Part shown: positions 1 through 6,636 of the stretch, piece by piece
Numbering within the stretch: the stretch's first letter is position 1
Layout: every line of letters begins with the position of its first letter
DNA from: an uncultured bacterium
GTDB taxonomy: Bacteria; Bacillota; Clostridia; Oscillospirales; Oscillospiraceae
Direction: 5' to 3'
Length of the DNA stretch: 64,000 nucleotides
NCBI GenBank assembly: GCA_947383145.1
Contig: CANDCH010000002.1
Location: forward strand, 124,001 to 188,000
Made by a program: the position numbers and the translations under genes
The notes under the pieces: generated by a model
Told to the model about the DNA's origin: nothing
Seen by the model: the letters and a program-made list of their open reading frames with translations, nothing else
Databases searched by the model: none

Positions 1-238
1 AGCCGCTGTCATTGCACAGGAAGGTGACCACTCCCCGGAACCGCCAATCGGTGAGGGTGAGGCCGGTCTCCTCAAAAACCTCCCGGCGCAGGCATTCGTC
101 GGGACTCTCCCCCTCCTCGAACTTGCCGCCCACGCCGATCCATTTGCCCTGGTTGATGTCCGCCTTTTTCTTCACCCGGTGCAGCATCAAGTATTCGCCC
201 CGGGCGTTTTCCAGGTAGCACAGGGTGCTGTTGTACAC
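1..238 (-). CDS. NUDIX hydrolase, C-terminus cut by the window edge
   Basis: A MutT-like NUDIX hydrolase that would hydrolyse a nucleoside diphosphate linked to another moiety, possibly an oxidised dNTP. The reverse strand reads VYNSTLCYLENARGEYLMLH, then the NUDIX box: GGKFEEGESPDE followed by REVFEETGL, matching G-x5-E-x7-REUxEExGU. The gene is read towards position 1, so the C-terminus lies outside the window and only 79 codons are visible. The start is taken as GTG at 238, because an in-frame TAA lies two codons upstream. An AAAGG sequence sits about 12 bases before it. The ATG near 249 is in another frame. The substrate cannot be told from this fragment. Confidence 0.85.
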   Translation of the reverse strand, partial: MYNSTLCYLENARGEYLMLHRVKKKADINQGKWIGVGGKFEEGESPDECLRREVFEETGLTLTDWRFRGVVTFLCNDSG

Positions 239-299
239 TGCTTATCATATCCTTTCGCCGTCACCACGCCGCGCCTGTTTGCGGCGCGCGGCTTTCGCC

Positions 300-448
300 A
301 GGACAAGCTTCATACCGCTCATTTCCGCCTGTGGCGAAAAATCGCTTATTTCGCTGTCCTCCCTCTCCCTACGAAGGCTGAAAGGCGCTTTCGCGGGGAC
401 CCCATTTTTCCCTCTGTTTCATCCGCGCCGCTCACGGCGGCTGGGACG
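300..448. repeat. degenerate copy of an intergenic repeat family
   Basis: The gap between the NUDIX gene and ybaB resembles the 110-bp unit repeated exactly at 10771-11093. The shared blocks occur in the same order: caagcttcataccg, atttcgctg, cctccctctccct, and a ggcgctttcgcggggacccc segment. At 420-442 it also carries ccgcgccgctcacggcggct, which matches the reverse complement of the 47-bp repeat at 19733 and 23391. No coding function is seen. The last piece could form a small hairpin downstream of ybaB. Confidence 0.55.
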
Positions 449-796
449 CTAGAAGGGCAGGTTCAGCCCGCCGGTGAGCCGGGACATCTGGCCCGCGGCG
501 TCCTCACTGGCCTTGCGCAGGGCCTCGTTGACGGCGGCCACAATCAGGTCCTGGAGCATCTCCACGTCGTCCGGGTCCACGGCCTCCGGGTCGATGGCCA
601 CGGACACCAGCTCCTTTTTGCCGGACACCGTGGCGGACACCACGCCGCCCCCGGCGGCGGCCTCATAGGTTTTGGCCTCCAGCTCCTCCTGGGCCTTCAG
701 CATGTCCTGCTGCATCTTCTGGGCCTGACGGATCATGCTGTTCATGTTTCCGCCGCCCATGCCGCCCATACCGCGGCTGTTGAATCCCTTTGCCAT
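449..796 (-). CDS. ybaB: YbaB/EbfC nucleoid-associated protein
   Basis: A small dimeric DNA-binding protein of the YbaB/EbfC family, 115 residues, the usual length. The family bends or bridges DNA and is commonly encoded beside dnaX and recR. The N-terminus is Gly/Met/Asn-rich ([13 protein letters not shown]). It is followed by the conserved helix [19 protein letters not shown] and the [19 protein letters not shown] segment. An AGGAGGT ribosome site lies seven bases before the ATG. It follows dnaX with a 56-base gap and is probably in the same operon. recR, the usual third member, does not follow here. Confidence 0.95.
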   Translation of the reverse strand: MAKGFNSRGMGGMGGGNMNSMIRQAQKMQQDMLKAQEELEAKTYEAAAGGGVVSATVSGKKELVSVAIDPEAVDPDDVEMLQDLIVAAVNEALRKASEDAAGQMSRLTGGLNLPF

Positions 797-852
797 TGTG
801 TAAACCTCCTATGTCGTGTATTTCCATCCGGCCGGAGCGCGCGCCGGCCGGC

Positions 853-2637
853 CTACTCCACAATGATATTGGGCCCGCCCCGGCTGATCAACGCCTCCAG
901 CGGGTCCCCCCCGCCGCCGGGGACGGAGGAGGGCTCCTCCGCGGGGGCGGGGCCCACCCGGACCTCCACCTGGCGGGCCGTCCCGGTGAGCCGGCGGATC
1001 AGCTTGACCATGGGCTGGGTGATGGACGGCTTGCCCAGCATATCCTTCAAAAAGTCGTTGGCCACCCACAGGGTGAGCTGTCCGCCGTCCCACCGGCCCT
1101 CCGCCATGGCGGAGTTGCTGAGGAAGCTGTAGTCGCTCACCGGAAGCTCGCCCTTGAGCTGCGCCCGAAAGGCGGGCCACCCCGGCCAGCCTGGGGCGTT
1201 TTGGGGCGCGGGGGCCTCCGGCTCCGGCTGGGGAGGCTCCGGGGAGGTCAGCTCCCGCCGGGGCGGCTCTTCCCGGCGCGCCATGTCCCGGGCGGGAGGG
1301 TCCTCCCAGGGAGCGCTGTCCCGGGCCGGGGGCTCGTCGGGCAGAGGCGGCTCCTCCCAGGGAGGCTCCGGCCCCGCGGGAGGCCCGTCGGGCAGGGGCG
1401 GCTCCTCCCAGGGAGCCTCCGGCCCGGAGCCGGGGTCCGTCCGCCGGGGGCCGGCGGGGGCGGCCTGCGGGGGCGGCGCGGAGGGGGCCGTCTGGACGGG
1501 CCCGCCCCGCTCCAGACGGTCCACCCGGGCGGACAGCCCCGCCGGGGAGCCGTCCAGCGCCGGGTCGCACAGCGTGACCAGGCACAGCTCCATGTCGGTG
1601 CGGCGGTTGGAGGACCGGGCCAGGTCCGCCGCCGTGCGCTGAAGCAGGCTGAGCATCTGCACCAGCCGGGGAATCTCAAACCGGCCGGACAGCTTTTTCA
1701 GCGTCTCGTTGTCAAATCCGCCGGTCATCAGCGCGGCCCCCGCCTGGGGGGCGGTTTTGCGCACCAGAAGGTCCCGCGTCAGGGCGGACAGCTCCCCGGC
1801 CAGGGCGTGCATTTCCTTGCCGTTGGCGTACAGCCGGTCCAGCCGCGCCAGGGCGGCGGCGGTGTCGCCGCGGGCGGCGTGCTCCAACAGGGCGGCGGCC
1901 TCCAGATTGCCCGCCAGCCCCAGGGCGGACATCACCCGCTCCCCGTCCACCGTGCCGCCTCCCCCGGAGCACTGGTCCAACAGGGACAGGGCGTCCCGCA
2001 TTCCGCCGTCCGCCAAGCGGGCGATGAGCTCGGCCCCGTCCTGGGACAGCTGGATGCCCTCCGCGCCGGACACCCGCAGAAGGTGGGCGGCGATGTCCCC
2101 GGCGTGAATGCGCTTAAAGGAGAACTGCTGGCACCGGCTCTTGATGGTGGCGGGCACCTTGTTGACCTCGGTGGTGGCCAGGATGAACATCAGGTGCTCC
2201 GGCGGCTCCTCCAGAATCTGGAGCAGGGCGTTGAAGGCCTGGCCGGTCAGCGTATGAACCTCGTCCACGATATATACCCGCTTCTTGACGGAGGCAGGGG
2301 TGTACACCGCCTCGTCCAGAATGGCGCGCACGTCGTCCACCCGGTTGTTGGAGGCGGCGTCCAGCTCCAGCACATCCAGAATGGCGCCGCTCTCAATGCC
2401 CAGGCAGGAGGGACAGGCGTTGCAGGGGTTGCCGTCCGCGGGGTGTTCGCAGTTCACCGCCCGGGCCAGCAGCTTGGCGCAGGAGGTTTTGCCCGTCCCC
2501 CGGGTGCCGGTGAACAGGTAGGCGTGGGACAGCCGCCCGGTCTGGACCTGCCGCTTCAGGGTCTGGGTGATGTGGTCCTGACCCACCACCTGGTCAAAGG
2601 TGCGGGAGCGCCACTTGCGGTACAGGGCCTGGTACAT
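853..2637 (-). CDS. dnaX: DNA polymerase III gamma/tau subunit
   Basis: The clamp-loader ATPase, 594 residues, which loads the beta clamp and organises the replisome. The N-terminal AAA+ module shows Walker A GTRGTGKT (residues 44-51), a four-Cys zinc site (Cys63, 72, 75, 78), Walker B VYIVDEVH (121-128) and the SRC sensor near 168. Domain III follows. A proline-rich linker with imperfect repeats of the type PWEEPPLPDxPPA (about residues 440-500) leads to a tau-like tail. The start is the ATG at 2637 (MYQALYRKWRSRTFDQVVGQ), preceded by AGAGGTGA. Longer in-frame starts would cross a terminator. No obvious slippery site for a gamma-making frameshift was seen. Confidence 0.97.
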   Translation of the reverse strand: MYQALYRKWRSRTFDQVVGQDHITQTLKRQVQTGRLSHAYLFTGTRGTGKTSCAKLLARAVNCEHPADGNPCNACPSCLGIESGAILDVLELDAASNNRVDDVRAILDEAVYTPASVKKRVYIVDEVHTLTGQAFNALLQILEEPPEHLMFILATTEVNKVPATIKSRCQQFSFKRIHAGDIAAHLLRVSGAEGIQLSQDGAELIARLADGGMRDALSLLDQCSGGGGTVDGERVMSALGLAGNLEAAALLEHAARGDTAAALARLDRLYANGKEMHALAGELSALTRDLLVRKTAPQAGAALMTGGFDNETLKKLSGRFEIPRLVQMLSLLQRTAADLARSSNRRTDMELCLVTLCDPALDGSPAGLSARVDRLERGGPVQTAPSAPPPQAAPAGPRRTDPGSGPEAPWEEPPLPDGPPAGPEPPWEEPPLPDEPPARDSAPWEDPPARDMARREEPPRRELTSPEPPQPEPEAPAPQNAPGWPGWPAFRAQLKGELPVSDYSFLSNSAMAEGRWDGGQLTLWVANDFLKDMLGKPSITQPMVKLIRRLTGTARQVEVRVGPAPAEEPSSVPGGGGDPLEALISRGGPNIIVE

Positions 2638-2655
2638 GGAGATCACCTCTTGAGG

Positions 2656-2689
2656 TAAAAAAATGCGCAGCGCTGTCGTCACGCTGCGC
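2656..2689 (-). terminator. intrinsic terminator or attenuator just before dnaX
   Basis: On the minus strand GCGCAGCG (2689-2682), a nine-base loop and CGCTGCGC (2672-2665) form an 8-bp stem. It is followed by A and seven T (2663-2657). The T-run ends only about 19 bases before the dnaX ATG, and the ribosome site lies in between. It could stop transcripts arriving from the SRP RNA gene or act as a dnaX attenuator. Just after it, ACCTC-AA-GAGGT includes the Shine-Dalgarno. Confidence 0.75.
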
Positions 2690-2734
2690 GCTGAGCGCTT
2701 TGGGCGCTTATGGGACTGATGGGGGCGCCGCTGC

Positions 2735-2942
2735 GCGGGCCCTGGGCTTTTGCCTTCGCTCCGCTCCAAGCTCCCCTATGCCCCTGCCCTCGCGCTTCGG
2801 TGCTGTCACGCTCGGGCTGGGCGCATGGCCGGGTCGCTTTCGCTGCGGCTCAGACAAAACCCGGTCCCGCTACGCGGGCCCTGGGCTTTTGCCTTCGCTC
2901 CGCTCCAAGCTCCCCTATGCGCCTGCCCTCGCGCTTCGGTGC
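2735..2942. repeat. two 69-bp direct repeats between ffs and dnaX
   Basis: Copies at 2735-2803 and 2874-2942 start with gcgggccctgggcttttgcc and end with cgcgcttcggtgc. I see a one-base difference, and they are separated by 70 bases. They share the ccaagctcccctat block with the longer intergenic repeat family elsewhere in the window. No gene is present in this stretch. Confidence 0.85.
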
Positions 2943-2947
2943 AAAAC

Positions 2948-3220
2948 AAGACCGCGCACCGGCCTTTGAAGGACAGGCCATACCCGTTACCCATACAGCC
3001 GGCTCAGGACCGGCGGGCCCGCGGCACACGCCCAGGTCCGCTTAGTGCTGCTCGGTTCCCCGCCTGACACGGTTCACGGGTGAGCGTTGCGCAGGACCGG
3101 TCCATCATCGCTGCTTATATGGGGCAGACGGCACGTCCTGCCTCCGGGGGCCGGGATTCATCCCTGCTGTAGCGGGTTGCAGGTACAGGGCACCGCTAAC
3201 TCCCCAACTAGCGCGGCCTT
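2948..3220 (-). ncRNA. ffs: large bacterial signal recognition particle RNA
   Basis: The roughly 270-nt SRP RNA (4.5S/scRNA homologue with Alu domain) that binds Ffh and targets membrane proteins. Conserved blocks on the minus strand are GCCGCGCTAGTTGGGGAG near the 5' end and GTTAGCGGTGCCCTGTACC, followed by CTGCAACCCGCTACAGCAGGG. Next come GGTCCTGCGCAACGC and the Ffh-binding tip: GTCAGG, a GGAA-type loop, and GAGCAGCACTAAGCGG. The 3' segment GGTGCGCGGT pairs with the 5' GCCGCGC. A TTGTTTT stretch follows the 3' end. Ends are approximate. The position upstream of dnaX matches gene order in many Bacillota. Confidence 0.93.
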
Positions 3221-3252
3221 GCTTCGCGCCGAGGCGCTCACAAGCCGCAGTT

Positions 3253-3281
3253 ATTTTATCACGTCCGGCAAAATATATCAA
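3253..3281 (-). promoter_or_regulatory. sigma-A promoter of ffs
   Basis: The minus strand reads TTGATA (3281-3276), 17 bases, TAAAAT (3258-3253). Transcription would start near 3246, giving a short structured leader before the mature SRP RNA. Confidence 0.8.
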
Positions 3282-3322
3282 CTGTTTTTTCCGCATTTCA
3301 AAAAACCGGGCCGCCGCCGCCC

Positions 3323-3351
3323 TTGCAATCCCTCTCCCGCTCTGATATAAT
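3323..3351 (+). promoter_or_regulatory. sigma-A promoter of the ATP-grasp operon
   Basis: TTGCAA (3323-3328), 17 bases, TATAAT (3346-3351), 33 bases before the ATG at 3384. It is divergent from the ffs promoter. Confidence 0.8.
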
Positions 3352-3383
3352 ATTTGCCAATCATCAGCAAAGGGGGGCGGTCC

Positions 3384-4490
3384 ATGGATACCGCCGTCGT
3401 TACGGATGGAAAATACCGCGCGTCCATCGCCGCCGTCCGGGCGCTGGGCCGGGCGGGCTGGCGGGTGGCGGCGGTCCAGACCCGGGGGGACCAGCGGCTG
3501 GAGCCGCCGGCGTTCGCCTCCCGCTACGCGGCGGAGAGGCGCTGGCTGGAGGGGACGGCGGCGGACCCGGACTACCCGGACCGGCTGTACGGGCTACTGG
3601 CGGAATATGACCAGCCGGTGCTGTTCTGCGCCGGGGCGGCCACCCTCAACGCCGTGGCGCGCCAGCGGGAGCGCTTCGCCCAGGTGTGCGGTTTTCTCAT
3701 CGCCGCCCCGGAGGCGCTGGACGCCCTCAACGACAAGGCGGCGGTCCACCGCCGCTGCCAGGAGCTGGGCATACCCGTTCCCAGAGAGTTTGACGGTCCG
3801 CCGGACCGTTTCCCCGTGGTAATCAAGCCCCGCTGCGGGGAGAAATCCGGTCTGAAGGCCAAGGACCGCTACGCCGTGGCCCGCAATTCGGAGGAGTACG
3901 CCGCCAGGCTGGCGGCCATGTCGGAATACGACCCCCATCCCGTCGTCCAGGAGAAGGTGGAGGGGGTGGGCGCGGGGGCCAGCCTGCTGCTGGACCGGGA
4001 CTCCCGGCTCATCGCCGCCATCTGCCACCGCCGGATTCGGGAATACCCCGCCTCCGGCGGGCCGTCCACCTGCTGCGAGAGCTTTTACGACGGGGCCATG
4101 ATCGAGCGGGCCCACCGCCTGCTGGCCTCCTTCGGCTTTGTGGGCATGGCCATGGTGGAGTTCAAGGGGGAGTATGTGCTGGAGGTCAACCCCCGGGTGT
4201 GGGGCAGCTTTCCCATGACCGAGCGGACGGGCAGCCCCTTCGCCCTCCGCTACGCCCGGGCCGCCCGGGGAGAGCGGCTGGACTATGCCCCCGGGGACTA
4301 CAAGACCGGGGTGCGGATGCGCTTCACCCTAAACGACGGCGCGGCCATGCTGGACTACCTGCGCCGCGGCCGGCCGGGTCCCTTTTTCCAGGGCATGGCC
4401 GACTGGTTCCGGGCGGAGGAGGCCTTGTCCGCCAAGGACGACCCCGCCCCCCTCCGCCGATACCTGCGAAATACGCTGCTGAGAAGGTAA
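3384..4490 (+). CDS. ATP-grasp carboxylate ligase-like protein
   Basis: A 368-residue ATP-grasp enzyme of the CarB/D-Ala-D-Ala ligase fold, which activates a carboxylate with ATP and joins it to an amine or other nucleophile. The substrate is unknown. An N-terminal Rossmann-like part (MDTAVVTDGKYRASIAAVRA) is followed by an ATP-binding region with FPVVIKPRCGEKSG. The metal-binding end is MVEFKGEYVLEVNPRVWGS. The ATG at 3384 is chosen over an in-frame TTG at 3354 because AAAGGGGGG lies just before it. Two bases separate it from the PHP gene and a deacetylase follows, so it may help build or modify a cell-surface or small-molecule product. No carrier or glycosyltransferase is nearby to fix the pathway. 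Confidence 0.85.
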   Translation: MDTAVVTDGKYRASIAAVRALGRAGWRVAAVQTRGDQRLEPPAFASRYAAERRWLEGTAADPDYPDRLYGLLAEYDQPVLFCAGAATLNAVARQRERFAQVCGFLIAAPEALDALNDKAAVHRRCQELGIPVPREFDGPPDRFPVVIKPRCGEKSGLKAKDRYAVARNSEEYAARLAAMSEYDPHPVVQEKVEGVGAGASLLLDRDSRLIAAICHRRIREYPASGGPSTCCESFYDGAMIERAHRLLASFGFVGMAMVEFKGEYVLEVNPRVWGSFPMTERTGSPFALRYARAARGERLDYAPGDYKTGVRMRFTLNDGAAMLDYLRRGRPGPFFQGMADWFRAEEALSAKDDPAPLRRYLRNTLLRR

Positions 4491-4492
4491 CT

Positions 4493-5212
4493 ATGGAGAT
4501 CAAATTGGATTTGCACGTCCACTCGGAGCGGTCCCCCGACGGGATCATGACCCTGGAGGAGATCGTGTCCCTGGCCAGGGCCAGGGGACTGCACGGCGCG
4601 GCGGTGTGCGACCACGACCGGGCGCTGACGGACCCGCCCCGGTTTGAGGACTTCCTCCTCATCCCCGGCGTGGAGGTGTCCACCCAGCTGGGCCACCTGC
4701 TGGGGCTGTTTATCACCGGGCCGGTGGACACCCGGGATTTTTTTGAGGCGGTGGATATCATTCACCGCCAGGGAGGGCTGGCGGTGCTGGCCCATCCCTT
4801 CGAGCACAGCCGGGACGGGGCGCGGCTGGCCCCCGCCGTCCCCCTGCTGGACGGCGTCGAGGTGCAGAACAGCCGCGCGGAGCGAAAGCTCCGGGACGCC
4901 AACCGTCTGGCCCGGAGCTTTGCCCAGGTGTGCGGCCTGCCCCCCTTCGGCGGCAGCGACGCCCACTGCCCCCAGGAGGTGGGGAACAGCTTCACCGCCG
5001 TGGAGGTGGACACGCTGGCCCCGGAGGAGGTCAAGGCCGCCTTGGCGGCGGGGAAGGGCTCCCCTCAGGGCCGCCGGAGCCCCGCCTGGTACGCCGCCCG
5101 GAGCCAGCTCACCAAGCGGAGAAAAACCGGGGCCAAACCCCTGAGCTATGTAAAATGGGCGGTTTTCGCCGCCAAGTGCCGCGTGGAGGATATCCTTCGG
5201 AAAGGGGACTGA
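4493..5212 (+). CDS. PHP-domain metal-dependent phosphoesterase
   Basis: A 239-residue PHP-family protein. Family members are metal-dependent phosphoesterases, and the physiological substrate here is unknown. The metal-ligand motifs of the fold are visible in order: DLHVHSERSPDG near the N-terminus, VCDHDRALT, the acidic GVEVST segment, LAHPFEHSRDG and GGSDAHCPQEVG. The start ATG at 4493 lies two bases after the ATP-grasp stop, with GAGAAGG inside the preceding gene as ribosome site. It is probably translationally coupled to that gene and to the deacetylase downstream. The C-terminal 45 residues are basic and appear to lie outside the PHP core. Confidence 0.88.
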   Translation: MEIKLDLHVHSERSPDGIMTLEEIVSLARARGLHGAAVCDHDRALTDPPRFEDFLLIPGVEVSTQLGHLLGLFITGPVDTRDFFEAVDIIHRQGGLAVLAHPFEHSRDGARLAPAVPLLDGVEVQNSRAERKLRDANRLARSFAQVCGLPPFGGSDAHCPQEVGNSFTAVEVDTLAPEEVKAALAAGKGSPQGRRSPAWYAARSQLTKRRKTGAKPLSYVKWAVFAAKCRVEDILRKGD

Positions 5213-5215
5213 GCC

Positions 5216-6496
5216 ATGTCGCTCATCGTAAAAATCGGAAAGAAGGGGAAGCGGCTGGTGAAAAAGCTGCTCCCCGAGGAGAAGCGCCACCTGAGCTATA
5301 CCCGCCGGATCGAGCGGATCAAAACAGGGCGGCGCATCTGCGCCATGACCTTTGACGACGGGCCCATGGACCTGCCCGCCGCCCCGGACCGGTTCGAGGG
5401 CCGCGCCCTCACCGACGTGCTGCTGGACACCCTGGCCCGGTTCGGGGCCAGGGGGACCTTTGACGTGGTCGGCGACACCGGCGAGAACTACCCCGATCAG
5501 GCGGGCAAGCCGGGCAGCGCCGCCTGGGGCGGAATCAAGTTCGACCACTACCCCGACATCGGGAAGGACGACAAGGGAGGCGCGGCCCACTGCGAGCGGC
5601 TGGTGCGCCGCATTCTGGACGAGGGGCACCAGATCACCAACCACGGCTACCGCCACATCATCTTCGGCAAAAAGCCCTTCGTCTACGGGGCGCGGGAGTA
5701 CCTGGGCGGCGTGGACAAGGCGGTGGACGACCTGAACCGGCTCCACCGGCTGATGGAGGAGCGGTACGGCTATCGGATCACCATGACCCGCCCGCCCCAC
5801 TATGTGGACAAGCTACAGGACGGCTTCACCAGCTACGACGTGTGCGACCGGCTGGGCTACCAGTACATGGCCGCCTCCTTCGACGGGGCGGGCTGGCTGC
5901 CCTCCGCCCTGTCCGGCCCGGACGCCGCCCTGGAGGCGGAGGTGGCCGCCATGGTGGAGCCCATGAAAAAGGCGCTGGAGCAGGACCCGGATTTCTTCTG
6001 CGGGCAGATCATTTTCCAGAAGGACGGCTATAACATGGCCAAGCGCACCCCGGTGGCCTTCGGGCTGGAAAAGCAGCTGGAGCTTCTGCGGGAGTACGGC
6101 TACCAGGTGGCGACGGTGGCGGAGCTGATGGAGGAGAGCCCCTTCGCCGACCTGGACCGGGGGGACCCGCTGTTTGAGAAGCTGTGCCGGCTCCAGGCGG
6201 ACCGGGCGGTGGCCTATTCGGACAACCGGGTGCGGCTGGACCAGCCCATGACCTGGGGGGAGCTGGCCATGCTGCTGTGCCCCAAGCGGGAGGCCATGGA
6301 CCGCCGCTGGGCCGCGATCCGCCGCACGGGAAAGCGAGAGCACCCCTATCGCGGGGCGCTGGAGTGGTGCGTGGAGCGGGGGCTGATGCCCAGGGGCACC
6401 AGGCCGGACGGCCCGGTTTCCGCCCTGCCCGGGGGCCATTTCGGCCCGGTGGAGGGCTTCACCCGGCGGGAGGTATACGCCGCCTATCAGGAATGA
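5216..6496 (+). CDS. polysaccharide deacetylase (NodB family) with C-terminal SLH-like region
   Basis: A 426-residue carbohydrate esterase family 4 protein that would remove acetyl groups from a polysaccharide such as peptidoglycan or an exopolymer. The metal/catalytic motifs are TFDDGP (residues 45-50), NHGYRH and RPPH. There is no obvious signal peptide; the N-terminus is instead very basic (KIGKKGKRLVKKLL), which could suit anionic polymer or membrane-surface binding. About 90 C-terminal residues beyond the NodB core contain AVAYSDNRVRLDQPMTWGEL and LEWCVERGLMP, resembling a single S-layer-homology-like repeat. That resemblance is weak. It is the last gene of the ATP-grasp/PHP operon, three bases after the PHP stop, with AAAGGGG upstream. 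Confidence 0.87.
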   Translation: MSLIVKIGKKGKRLVKKLLPEEKRHLSYTRRIERIKTGRRICAMTFDDGPMDLPAAPDRFEGRALTDVLLDTLARFGARGTFDVVGDTGENYPDQAGKPGSAAWGGIKFDHYPDIGKDDKGGAAHCERLVRRILDEGHQITNHGYRHIIFGKKPFVYGAREYLGGVDKAVDDLNRLHRLMEERYGYRITMTRPPHYVDKLQDGFTSYDVCDRLGYQYMAASFDGAGWLPSALSGPDAALEAEVAAMVEPMKKALEQDPDFFCGQIIFQKDGYNMAKRTPVAFGLEKQLELLREYGYQVATVAELMEESPFADLDRGDPLFEKLCRLQADRAVAYSDNRVRLDQPMTWGELAMLLCPKREAMDRRWAAIRRTGKREHPYRGALEWCVERGLMPRGTRPDGPVSALPGGHFGPVEGFTRREVYAAYQE

Positions 6497-6502
6497 ACGA
6501 AA

Positions 6503-6537
6503 CGCCCCCGGCGTCCACTGGACGCCGGGGGCGTTTT
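6503..6537 (+). terminator. terminator of the ATP-grasp/PHP/deacetylase operon
   Basis: A perfect 14-bp stem CGCCCCCGGCGTCC / GGACGCCGGGGGCG with a three-base loop, followed by TTTT. Confidence 0.9.
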
Positions 6538-6552
6538 GCGCGCTGGGTTGAG

Positions 6553-6591
6553 TTTCGTCGGCCGCACGCATAACAGGCCCGCTTCGCCGCG
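6553..6591. repeat. diverged duplicate of the ptsI 3' end
   Basis: These 39 bases align with 6632-6670, the stop codon and last codons of ptsI, from TTTCGTC to CCGCG with scattered mismatches. Each copy is preceded by a GC-rich hairpin (6503-6533 and 6601-6629). This looks like an old tandem duplication of hairpin plus gene end. Confidence 0.65.
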
Positions 6592-6600
6592 TGCATCGAA

Positions 6601-6629
6601 CGCCCCAGCGCCCTCCGGGCGCTGGGGCG
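6601..6629 (-). terminator. hairpin downstream of ptsI
   Basis: A perfect 13-bp stem CGCCCCAGCGCCC / GGGCGCTGGGGCG with a three-base loop, eight bases past the ptsI stop. No T-run follows on the minus strand, so it may be a weak terminator or mRNA-end stabiliser. Confidence 0.55.
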
Positions 6630-6636
6630 GATTTCG

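Noticed and set aside
853..2637. Programmed frameshift producing a gamma form of DnaX
   Set aside because: No A-run slippery heptamer with a following hairpin was seen in the gene.
790..2658. 622-codon open frame on the plus strand
   Set aside because: It lies wholly antisense to dnaX, which has full family motifs. Gly/Arg/Pro/Leu-rich translation is typical of a GC-rich shadow frame.
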